DNA of 64,000 nt, taken from NCBI RefSeq assembly GCF_009795715.1, contig NZ_WTCR01000006.1, positions 124,001-188,000 of the forward strand, in the 5' to 3' direction. This DNA comes from Labilibaculum euxinicum. GTDB lineage: Bacteria > Bacteroidota > Bacteroidia > Bacteroidales > Marinifilaceae. Of the stretch, positions 38,670 through 45,702 are shown in pieces. Position 1 is the first letter of the stretch. Each line of letters begins with the position of its first letter. The notes beneath the pieces were generated by a model. It saw only the letters and a list, made by a program, of their open reading frames with translations. It was not told the DNA's origin and did no database searches. The translations under genes and the position numbers were made by a program.

Positions 38670-39524
38670 CTAAGCCGATAATTTTTTCATGATTAATTTG
38701 CCGATGTAGTTCACAATACCTGTAATTACAAATAAGAGCAATCCTATTTCAACCAATGAGGTGTATTTTAAACCATCGGCTTCACCAAATTGATTGGCGA
38801 TTAAACTTGCCATAGTGTTTCCTAAATCGAAAATTCCGGTTGGGATTTTGTTGGAGTTACCAATCAGCATGGTTACTGCCATTGTTTCTCCAATTGCTCT
38901 TCCTAATGCAAGAATGTATCCTGCAAATATTCCTGATCCTGCATTGGGGATGATAACCGTTTTTACAACTTCAAACCGGGTAGCACCAAGAGAATATGCG
39001 GCTTCTTTTAAACTGCCCGGAACCATTGAGATCACTTCCGATCCAAGAGAGGATGCGTAAGGGATTATCATGATTGCGAGAATTATGGATGATGTAAAAA
39101 TACCAAATCCCTGAGCGTTTAGCCCCAAGTCGGTAATTATGGGACGTAAAGCATAAAATCCCCATAAACCGTATACAACGGATGGGATACCTGCCAACAG
39201 ATCGATCACAGATCGTAAAAAAGATGGTAATTTACCATTCTTGAAATATTCGCCTAAAAACAGTGAGATGGAAAAGGCAAATGGAAATGTTATTAGTAAT
39301 GCCAGAACTGAAGTGACCAGCGTTCCAATAATAAAGGGGAGAGCACCATACGATTCTCTTCCTTGGGTTGGATTCCAGTCTGTTGAATAAATAAAACCAA
39401 AACCAAATTCTTTAAATGAGGGGATTGATCCAATAAATAAGGTAGTTACAATTCCTATAGCAATCAGTACTATCAAAACACCACTACCAATTAAAAGATA
39501 TCGAAATATTTTTTCGCTGTTCAT
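38670..39524 (-). CDS. pstC: Phosphate ABC transporter permease PstC
   Basis: A 284-residue permease with six spans from the ATG at 39524 (MNSEKIFRYLLIGSGVLIVL). Motifs: DWNPTQGRESYGALPFIIGT, LAGIPSVVYGLWGFYAL, KEAAYSLGATRFEVVKTVII (EAA loop) and GRAIGETMAVTMLIGN. The frame extends 14 codons further to a TTG at 39566, but that extension reads into an inverted repeat flanking a MITE-like palindrome, so the ATG is preferred. The gap to pstS is 153 bp, wider than the rest of the cluster because of that insertion. Confidence 0.93.
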   Translation of the reverse strand: MNSEKIFRYLLIGSGVLIVLIAIGIVTTLFIGSIPSFKEFGFGFIYSTDWNPTQGRESYGALPFIIGTLVTSVLALLITFPFAFSISLFLGEYFKNGKLPSFLRSVIDLLAGIPSVVYGLWGFYALRPIITDLGLNAQGFGIFTSSIILAIMIIPYASSLGSEVISMVPGSLKEAAYSLGATRFEVVKTVIIPNAGSGIFAGYILALGRAIGETMAVTMLIGNSNKIPTGIFDLGNTMASLIANQFGEADGLKYTSLVEIGLLLFVITGIVNYIGKLIMKKLSA

Positions 39525-39552
39525 AAGCTTTGAACGGTTCCTGTTAAATGAA

Positions 39553-39655
39553 GAACTTGCTTCCAATTGAGAAACTGTTTAAAAATAAATTTAAACAGCT
39601 TCTAAGTCTGGAGAACTTTTTATTGTACGAATACAAATAAACTGGAAGCAAGTTC
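39553..39655. repeat. Palindromic element with outer inverted repeats before pstC
   Basis: The core at 39571-39602 is a 32-bp palindrome, GAAACTGTTTAAA / TTTAAACAGCTTC around six bases; its two arms equal the two ends of the 160-bp element at 43513-43672. It is flanked by TGA and TAA. Further out, GAACTTGCTTCCA (39553-39565) and TGGAAGCAAGTTC (39643-39655) are exact 13-bp inverted repeats. It lies between pstS and pstC and may fold in the mRNA, attenuating the downstream genes. Confidence 0.7.
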
Positions 39656-39677
39656 AATATTGAAATTAATCAGTTTG

Positions 39678-40748
39678 TTATTTTAAAGACTTACCATTAT
39701 AGGTAACAGTACTCAAAACAGCTTTTGCTTTTGCAACCGCAGTTTCAGGAAGTGGTGCATAATGAACTTTTGTAGTTTCTTTTTGCGCATCAGCACTAAT
39801 TGCCCAATCAATCAATTTTATGGTTTGAACAGCCTGATCAAGACTTCTGTTCTTGTAATTCTGCTCCTTGTAGATGATCAACCAGGTAAAACTTGAGATA
39901 GGATATCCATCAACAGCATCAGTGTTTGTTAAACTAACACGTGTATCGGCAGGCATTTCACCTTTTGCCGAAGCACTTACCGATTCAACAGAAGGCTTAA
40001 TAAAGTTGCCAGCTAAATTTTGAATGCTTGCAACAGGAATGTCTTGAGCAAATGCATATTCCGATCCGATATAACCAATTGCACCAACAGTTTGGCTGAT
40101 AGTTCCGGCAACTCCAGGATTTCCTTTTGCACCTATTCCAACAGGCCATTGCAATGCTTTTCCTGTACCAATTTTTTCTTTCCAATCAGCACTAACTTTA
40201 CTCATGTAATCGCTGAAAATGAAAGTTGTTCCACTTCCATCAGAACGGTAAACTACAGTAATGGCTAAATCGGGTAAGTTAATACCAGGATTTACAGCTG
40301 CAATTTTAGCATCGTTCCAGTTTGTAATTTTACCCATGAAAATACCTTCCATCAGTTCAGGAGTGAATTTTAGTTCTGGTTTTTCAGGAAGGTTGTATGC
40401 TGCAACAACGGCACCCAAACAGGTAGGAATATGAAGAACTTTACCCGGCATTTCAGCCAATTTGGCATCGTTTAGAAATGCATCACTTGCACCAAAATCT
40501 ACAATTTCATCTTTCAGACTGCGAATTCCTCCGCCAGATCCGATTCCACCATAAGTAACCAGCAAACCTTTTTCTGATGAGTAGTTTTTGAAAATTTTGT
40601 TGTAAAATGGTTGTGGGAAAGTTGCACCGGCACCGGTAATAGTTTCCGCTTTCTCAGCAGTTTTTGCTTTTTCTTTTCCTGAGCCTCCACAACCAGCCAT
40701 AAGGGCAACAGCAATAACAGCGGTTAGAAGCAGTTGAAATTTTTTCAT
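39678..40748 (-). CDS. pstS: Phosphate-binding lipoprotein PstS
   Basis: A 356-residue periplasmic phosphate-binding protein anchored by lipid (AVALMAGCGGSG, Cys20). Phosphate-contact motifs are present: GAGATFPQPFY, GIGSGGGIRSLKDEIVDFGASDA, YRSDGSGTTFIFSDYM, AGTISQTVGAIGYIGSEYA. It is the first gene of the pst-pho run and carries the Pho box about 125-160 bp upstream, so it is the main regulated promoter of the cluster. Confidence 0.95.
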   Translation of the reverse strand: MKKFQLLLTAVIAVALMAGCGGSGKEKAKTAEKAETITGAGATFPQPFYNKIFKNYSSEKGLLVTYGGIGSGGGIRSLKDEIVDFGASDAFLNDAKLAEMPGKVLHIPTCLGAVVAAYNLPEKPELKFTPELMEGIFMGKITNWNDAKIAAVNPGINLPDLAITVVYRSDGSGTTFIFSDYMSKVSADWKEKIGTGKALQWPVGIGAKGNPGVAGTISQTVGAIGYIGSEYAFAQDIPVASIQNLAGNFIKPSVESVSASAKGEMPADTRVSLTNTDAVDGYPISSFTWLIIYKEQNYKNRSLDQAVQTIKLIDWAISADAQKETTKVHYAPLPETAVAKAKAVLSTVTYNGKSLK

Positions 40749-41070
40749 CTTTTTAAGATTTTAGTTTAGAACTATTGTTCTTGTATTTATTAAATTATTT
40801 ATATTTCACTCTTAACAACAGAAGAGAAGCAAACTCCTCATCTTTTGGTACTACAATGTTATGAAGCTAACATTACAGGAATGTTACAGGAATGTTAAAT
40901 AAACGTTACATCTTTTAAGTTTCTGAATAAGAGGGCATAATCTCTTGTTTTTTCGAGAATAAATTAAAAATGTATCATTTTCAGGAGTGATTTTATCCCG
41001 TATGGAGATTGAATAATTTGTAGCATCAACTTTAAAACTCAATATATTGAACTATTAATTCACATTTTAA
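40749..41070. other. Divergent regulatory interval between pstS and sirtuin gene
   Basis: This 322-bp gap holds the Pho box at 40872-40909. On its left, a weak -7-like TAGCTTCA lies at about 40862-40869 on the minus strand. The right part toward the sirtuin gene is AT-rich with a small stem AAGAG/CTCTT near 40928-40945; no full promoter or gene is seen there. Confidence 0.5.
40872..40909 (-). promoter_or_regulatory. Pho box: four direct repeats at 11-bp spacing
   Basis: ATTAC at 40872, GTTAC at 40883, GTTAA at 40894 and GTTAC at 40905 recur with an exact 11-bp period (plus-strand reading). Eleven-bp-spaced half-sites are the recognition pattern of PhoB-type dimers; four half-sites would hold two dimers. 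It is the only such array seen and lies upstream of pstS. Confidence 0.8.
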
Positions 41071-41823
41071 ATGAAAAATAAATTAAATGTAAAAGTTGAT
41101 GTGCAGTTGGCTGCAGAATTGATCCGGAATTCGGGATCGATGATTGCATTTACCGGAGCCGGTGTTTCTGTAGAGAGTGGAATTCCTCCTTTTCGGGGCC
41201 CGGAAGGCCTATGGAGCCGATACGATCCGCAATGTCTGGATTTGGATTTCTTTCATTCTCACCCCAAGGAATCATGGACAGCCATTAAATCGATATTTTA
41301 TGATTTTTTTGGAAAGGCAAAATTTAACGAGGCTCATCGGGTGTTGGCCGATTTTGAGGCAAAAGGACTGCTAAAGGCACTTGTAACGCAGAATATCGAT
41401 AATTTGCATCAGATGGCAGGATCTAAAAATGTTTTGGAATTTCATGGGAACTCTCAGAAATTGATTTGTCCGCATTGCAGGAAAATCTATTTGCCCGAAG
41501 AAGTTGACTTGAATGTTTTGCCACCCAGATGCGTGGCAGACAAGCAAATATTGAAGCCCGATTTTGTGTTTTTTGGTGAAGGCATTCCCGAAGCAGCTTA
41601 CCGCAGATCACTTTTGGCAGCACAAAACGCCGATGTGGTATTAATTATAGGAACCACGGGAGAGGTGATGCCTGCTGCTATGATTCCTGCCGAGGCAAAG
41701 CAGGCTGGTGCAGTAATTATCGAAATCAATACCGAAGCATCCAATTATACCAATCAGATTACGGATATCTTTTTAAAAGGGAAAGCGAGTGAAGTGTTGC
41801 TGGAATTGGAGGGGTTGATTTAG
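41071..41823 (+). CDS. Sir2-family NAD-dependent protein deacylase with altered zinc site
   Basis: A 250-residue sirtuin. The Rossmann fold motif FTGAGVSVESGIPPFRG, TQNIDNLHQ, catalytic His125 in LEFHG and nicotinamide-pocket residues in IIGTTGEVMPA are present. The zinc module has Cys133, Cys136 and Cys154, but the fourth ligand position, three residues after Cys154, is Asp157 (CVAD before KQILKPDFVFFGE). The class-III Tyr/Arg desuccinylase pair is not obvious. It removes acyl groups from lysines using NAD by family knowledge. A degraded duplicate of its 3' end lies downstream at 41893-41940. Confidence 0.88.
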   Translation: MKNKLNVKVDVQLAAELIRNSGSMIAFTGAGVSVESGIPPFRGPEGLWSRYDPQCLDLDFFHSHPKESWTAIKSIFYDFFGKAKFNEAHRVLADFEAKGLLKALVTQNIDNLHQMAGSKNVLEFHGNSQKLICPHCRKIYLPEEVDLNVLPPRCVADKQILKPDFVFFGEGIPEAAYRRSLLAAQNADVVLIIGTTGEVMPAAMIPAEAKQAGAVIIEINTEASNYTNQITDIFLKGKASEVLLELEGLI

Positions 41824-42189
41824 CGGAAGAATCGCACAAAAAAATAGAATTGGGAACTTGTGATAAGGAATAAGGAAATATTTCTGCTAAGAATAGCCAG
41901 TGAGATAAAGCTGGAATTAGAAGACTTGATTCAGCAGAATAGATAAGTTACCGCTTTGATTAGTTGGGTTTTGTTATCGGAAAATTAAATTGTAAAATCT
42001 ACAGTAAATCCCGAAAGGGCGTTTCAAAATCCCAATTCATAAAGTAAAATAGAGGAAAATATTTTATATTTGTTTTCGATTTTCGAATACAAGTGTGATT
42101 AATCACAGTTTAAGTTGTTGGAAATCTTAGTTTTAAAAACCGGATAACCCGGGTGTTGTATTGAAAGTAAAAAATCAAAATAGAATTTC
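41824..42189. other. Gap between sirtuin gene and fabG with a degraded gene-end duplicate
   Basis: The 366-bp gap contains, at about 41893-41940, a diverged copy of the sirtuin 3' end and stop region (about 41783-41832): both share AGTGA, GCTGGAATT, GA, TTGATT and AGCAGAAT/AGCGGAAGAAT blocks, with the TAG stop now CAG. A -7-like TATATTTG lies at 42065-42072 before fabG without a clear -33. No gene is seen. Confidence 0.5.
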
Positions 42190-42936
42190 ATGAAGTTATT
42201 AGAAGGAAAAACAGCTATTATTACCGGTGCATCCCGTGGTATTGGTAAAGCAGTTGCAATCGAATTTGCAAAGCAAGGTGCTAATGTTGCTTTTACTGAT
42301 TTGTTCTACAATGAGCAGGCAATCGAAACTGAAAAAGAAATTGCTTCTTACGGCGTAAAAGCCAAAGGATATGCATCGGATGCAAGTAATTTTGCTGATA
42401 CTGACAGAGTAGTTAATGAAATTGTAGCAGAATTTGGTGCAATTGATATCTTGGTTAACAACGCTGGTATCACTAAAGATACTTTGTTAATGCGTATGAC
42501 CGAAGAGCAGTGGGATATGGTAATCAACGTGAACTTGAAATCTGTATTCAACTTTACCAAAGCAGCTCAAAAAACAATGTTGAAGCAACGCAGCGGGTCT
42601 ATCATCAACATGAGTTCTGTTGTAGGTGTTAGCGGAAATGCCGGTCAGGCAAACTATTCAGCTTCTAAAGCAGGAATTATTGGCTTTACAAAATCAGTAG
42701 CTAAAGAATTGGGTTCCCGTGGAATTCGTTCCAATGCAATTGCTCCGGGTTTTATTATCACAGAAATGACAGGAAAACTTCCTGAAGATGTTGTGAAAGA
42801 ATGGGCTGGTAAAATTCCTTTGAAAAGAGGCGGTACTCCTGAAGAAATTGCAAAAACATGTGTTTATTTAGGTTCCGATCTTTCTTCATACGTAACCGGA
42901 CAAACCATTCACGTTTGTGGTGGTATGAACATGTAA
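42190..42936 (+). CDS. fabG: 3-oxoacyl-[acyl-carrier-protein] reductase
   Basis: A 248-residue short-chain dehydrogenase. The NADPH motif TGASRGIGKA, NNAGITKD, catalytic Ser in INMSSVVGVSGNAGQ, YSASK with Tyr and Lys, and RSNAIAPGFI with IHVCGGMNM at the end fit FabG closely. It reduces 3-oxoacyl-ACP in the first reductive step of fatty-acid elongation. It stands alone, followed by a strong terminator. Codon choice looks more regular than in neighbours, as expected for a highly expressed gene. Confidence 0.92.
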   Translation: MKLLEGKTAIITGASRGIGKAVAIEFAKQGANVAFTDLFYNEQAIETEKEIASYGVKAKGYASDASNFADTDRVVNEIVAEFGAIDILVNNAGITKDTLLMRMTEEQWDMVINVNLKSVFNFTKAAQKTMLKQRSGSIINMSSVVGVSGNAGQANYSASKAGIIGFTKSVAKELGSRGIRSNAIAPGFIITEMTGKLPEDVVKEWAGKIPLKRGGTPEEIAKTCVYLGSDLSSYVTGQTIHVCGGMNM

Positions 42937-42958
42937 GAAATTACAAAATCATATTTCA

Positions 42959-42984
42959 AAGCCATCCTTCGGGGTGGCTTTTTT
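42959..42984 (+). terminator. UUCG-loop terminator of fabG
   Basis: AAGCCATCC, loop TTCG, GGGTGGCTT with one G-T pair, then four more T. It ends fabG transcription before the repeat array. Confidence 0.92.
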
Positions 42985-43020
42985 GTTTTCAATCCCTGTA
43001 AAGGAGGGACAAAAGTAAAA

Positions 43021-43430
43021 TCTGGCTTGTGCCAGGTGCTCACCAAACTATTTTTTGATAGTCTGGCTTGCGCCGGATGCTCACCAAACTGTTTTTCGAT
43101 GGTCTGGCTTGTGCCAGGTGCTCACCAAACTATTTTTTGATGGTCTGGCTTGCGCCGGATGCTCACCAAACTGTTTTTTGATGGTCTGGCTTGCGCCGGA
43201 TGCTCACCAAACTGTTTTTTGATGGTCTGGCTTGCGCCGGATGCTCACCAAACTGTTTTTTGATTGTCTGGCTTGTGCCGGATGCTCACCAAATTTTTTT
43301 TTGATAGTCTGGCTTGTGCCGGATGCTCACCAAACTGTTTTTTGATTGTTTGGCTTGCGCCGGATGTTCACCAAACTGTTTTTCGATGGTCTGGCTTGCG
43401 CCGGATACACTCCAAACTATTTTTTGATTG
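43021..43430. repeat. Ten 41-bp tandem repeats
   Basis: Ten consecutive units of exactly 41 bp begin at 43021, 43062, 43103, 43144, 43185, 43226, 43267, 43308, 43349 and 43390. Each begins TCTGGCTTG (TTTGGCTTG in unit 9), passes through GGATGCTCACCAAACT-like sequence and ends in a T-run plus GATGG, GATAG or GATTG. Units 1 and 3 have CTGGC-TTGT-GCCAG as a perfect stem; the others have CTGGC-TTGY-GCCGG, which keeps the stem by a T-G pair. Because 41 is not a multiple of three, no reading frame persists. Confidence 0.95.
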
Positions 43431-43476
43431 CGGAATGGAAATGTTTTTGCTTAGCGCATCGCGAAAAGGAAGAGGA

Positions 43477-43809
43477 TTATACCAATTTAATTTCAAAATG
43501 GACTTTAATTAAGAAACTGTTTAAAAATTTATCCTTTAGCTTTTTTATAAGCCAAAAACCTCATAATTGCGTTAAATTATCTTTAAATAGAACCACTATT
43601 CGCATCAAATTTGCCTTATTCTGAGTCTTTTTTCTTCGATAAAAATTTCTAAAAATAAATTTAAACAGCTTCTAAAATGAATTAATTTTTAGCTGTACCG
43701 AGGCAAAAAAATAAAGCACAGCCATGTTGCGATGCATCTTTTTTAACGAAGATATAGCTGAAAAGAAAACATTTTATAAGGTGTGTTTTGATGTTAATTT
43801 GGTAGTAAA
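43477..43809. mobile_element. MITE-like element A, copy 1, interrupted by element B
   Basis: Minus the insertion at 43513-43675 this is a 170-bp sequence about 95 percent identical to 45504-45672. Its ends are imperfect inverted repeats: left TATACCAATTTAATTTCAAAA, and the right end read backwards CTACCAAATTAACATCAAAA. It has no coding capacity. The right end lies 123 bp before the ATG of the 34-residue-repeat protein gene. Confidence 0.75.
43513..43672. mobile_element. MITE-like element B inserted in element A
   Basis: A 160-bp non-coding element with terminal inverted repeats GAAACTGTTTAAAAATTTAT and (right end reversed) GAAGCTGTTTAAATTTATTT. It is flanked by TAA on both sides (43510-43512 and 43673-43675). 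The uninterrupted copy of element A at 45504-45672 has a single TAA there, so a 3-bp target duplication is directly visible. A 3-bp TNA target is typical of some IS5-group elements; the mobilising transposase is not in the window. Confidence 0.85.
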
Positions 43810-43932
43810 TACAATTCACTACATTCATTTTACAGTTGAGTTCATTTTATTTTTCATTCCAATAACTATTTCGGAATATTGTATCGTAGAAAAATTACAA
43901 AAGACATACAAACAACAACTAATACTTACGAT

Positions 43933-45372
43933 ATGAGAAAGTACATTCAGTTTTTACTGGTAATGGCAGCCATAATACTGCTTCCGGCTTACAATGGTTT
44001 GGCGGTTAAGCCCGATAAAGAAATAACGATTAGCTGGAATTCGAACTGGAATCGTGAAAATCTCAAGATTTCAAGCAACGGAGATATCGAATTTAATGAT
44101 TCTTATACAGATATTATTTCGATATCGGATGGCGGATATCTGAAAATCAGTATGGTGAGTTTCGGAATGAAACGAAAGCTATACGTAAGTTCGGACAACG
44201 GACGTGTTGCTTACCGATACTTTGAAGGAAATAAGGAGGTGAATTTTGAACCCAAAGGCCGGGAATGGATGAAAAAGGTATTGCCTGATGTAATTCGTAA
44301 TTCGGGATTGGATTTGGAGAACCGTGTTAATAAGATTTATCAGAAGAAAGGCATCACCGGCTTTTTATCGGAACTTGAGAAAACCGACAGTGACTATTTT
44401 AGTTCAAGAATGGTTGAATATCTTTTGAAGAATAATAAATTGAACAAGTCGGAACTGCAAAATTTGCTGAGGGAGTTTCCTTACCGGATTGATTCTGATT
44501 ACGAGTTGTCTCAGATTTTTAAAAAGTACAATCCTGTATTTTTGCAAGACGCAGAAGTCTCGGCTGAATTTTTTCAAAGCCTGGCAGAATTATCCTCAAA
44601 CTACGAATTATCTCAGGTGTTGTCATCTGTTTACAAACTGAATGATTTAACCAACGAAAATTTCACCTTTTTTATCGGTGCTTTTGATGACATTTCATCG
44701 GATTACGAAAAATCCAATTTAATGAAACTGGCCTTGCATGATGACAGGCTGACCAATGAACAATTAACTGTTTTGCTAAAGGAAGCGGAAGACCTTTCAT
44801 CGGACTACGAAAAATCCCAGATTATTAAGTCGTTGCTGAACGCAGACGGACTCTCAACAAAGAATCTGAATGAAATAATTGAACTAACTCACAGCTTATC
44901 TTCCGATTACGAAAGGACACAAATTATTGGTACAATGATCAAGAGAGGTTTGCTGAATACGTCTAATCTGGATGAATTTAATGAATTGATTGAAGAGATA
45001 TCATCAGAATATTCCTATACGCAAATATTAAATGAGTTGATTGGTTATGAGGCCTTAGGCACCGAGCGTTTTAACTACTTGATAAAAGCATCCGATAATA
45101 TTTCTTCTTCGTATGAACTAAGTAAGTTTTACAATTCGTTGTTAAATCAGGAGGAATTGTCAGTAGAACAGCAGTTGGAACTTATTTCAAAATCTGAGAA
45201 TATTTCTTCCAATTACGAATTGGCTCAATTCCTGACCAGAGCAAGTCAAAAAATGGATTTAAGCAATGAGAAAGTTTATGATGCTCTTATTAATGCGACT
45301 CAGGAAATTAGTTCTGAATATGAATATGGAAAAGTTATGAAAGCGATTTATTCTCATCGGAAAGACAGATAA
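43933..45372 (+). CDS. Exported protein of ten 34-residue helical repeats
   Basis: A 479-residue protein from the ATG at 43933; an upstream TTG frame extension is discounted. It has a signal peptide (MRKYIQFLLVMAAIILLPAY), an N-terminal beta-rich domain (about 25-130: ITISWNSNWNRENLKISSNG) and then ten repeats, each opening S[DNES]Y with helix A like SDYEKSQIIKSLL and helix B like LSTKNLNEIIELTHSLS. Seven or more repeats are exactly 34 residues, two are 35. Similar SDY repeats occur in periplasmic parts of some Bacteroidota M56 (BlaR1-like) proteins, which is my recollection. The gene precedes the LytS/LytTR operon, and both carry element A upstream. Confidence 0.8.
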   Translation: MRKYIQFLLVMAAIILLPAYNGLAVKPDKEITISWNSNWNRENLKISSNGDIEFNDSYTDIISISDGGYLKISMVSFGMKRKLYVSSDNGRVAYRYFEGNKEVNFEPKGREWMKKVLPDVIRNSGLDLENRVNKIYQKKGITGFLSELEKTDSDYFSSRMVEYLLKNNKLNKSELQNLLREFPYRIDSDYELSQIFKKYNPVFLQDAEVSAEFFQSLAELSSNYELSQVLSSVYKLNDLTNENFTFFIGAFDDISSDYEKSNLMKLALHDDRLTNEQLTVLLKEAEDLSSDYEKSQIIKSLLNADGLSTKNLNEIIELTHSLSSDYERTQIIGTMIKRGLLNTSNLDEFNELIEEISSEYSYTQILNELIGYEALGTERFNYLIKASDNISSSYELSKFYNSLLNQEELSVEQQLELISKSENISSNYELAQFLTRASQKMDLSNEKVYDALINATQEISSEYEYGKVMKAIYSHRKDR

Positions 45373-45702
45373 GCCGGTTGTTGTAGCTTAATAGGATGAT
45401 CAACAGTTTATGAATTGTTTTTGGCATGCAATTACACAATTAGAACGAAATTGAGGTTGTAAAAGTTTGATTTCTGACTGCTTGCCTTACCTTTAGCAGG
45501 TATTTATACCAATTTAATTTCAAAACAGACTTTAATTAAAATGAATTAATTTTTAGCTGTATCGAGGCATAAAAGTAAAGCACAGCCATGTTGCGATGCA
45601 TCTTTTTTAACGAAGATATAGCTGAAAAGAAACATTTTATAAGGCATGTTTTGATGTTAATTTGGTAGTAAACTAAATAGAATTAAAATCCCATACGTAC
45701 CA
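45373..45702. other. Gap holding element A copy 2
   Basis: A 330-bp gap. Its last 200 bp are element A copy 2 and a 30-bp leader; the first 130 bp show no gene and no clear terminator after the repeat-protein gene, so read-through into the kinase operon is possible. Confidence 0.5.
45504..45672. mobile_element. MITE-like element A, copy 2, intact
   Basis: A 169-bp sequence with imperfect terminal inverted repeats (TTATACCAATTTAATTTC and reversed right end TTTACTACCAAATTAAC). It matches the flanks of element B in copy 1. The right end contains TAATTTGG, one mismatch from the TAnnTTTG -7 pattern, facing the kinase gene 30 bp away. Confidence 0.75.

Larger units (their letters stand above)
42985..43932. 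other. Gene-free repeat-rich interval
   Basis: Between the fabG terminator and the repeat-protein start lie, in order, a linker with AATCCCTGTAAAGGAGGGA, the ten 41-bp repeats, a MITE-like element interrupted by another, and about 120 bp of AT-rich leader. Open frames here are short, shift between repeat units or begin with non-ATG codons; I see no real gene. Confidence 0.6.

Noticed and set aside
42001-42040. Palindromic repeat near AATCCCGAAAGGGCGTT
   Set aside because: The stem is short and imperfect and has no matching copy in the window; it is too weak to list as a feature.
43021-43430. CRISPR array
   Set aside because: Units are contiguous 41-bp repeats with no unique spacers and no cas genes nearby.
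43264-43624. Plus-strand open frames with SGLRRMFTKLFFD-like repeats
   Set aside because: They read through the 41-bp repeat array, which changes frame in every unit, and run into element B. There is no sign of coding selection.
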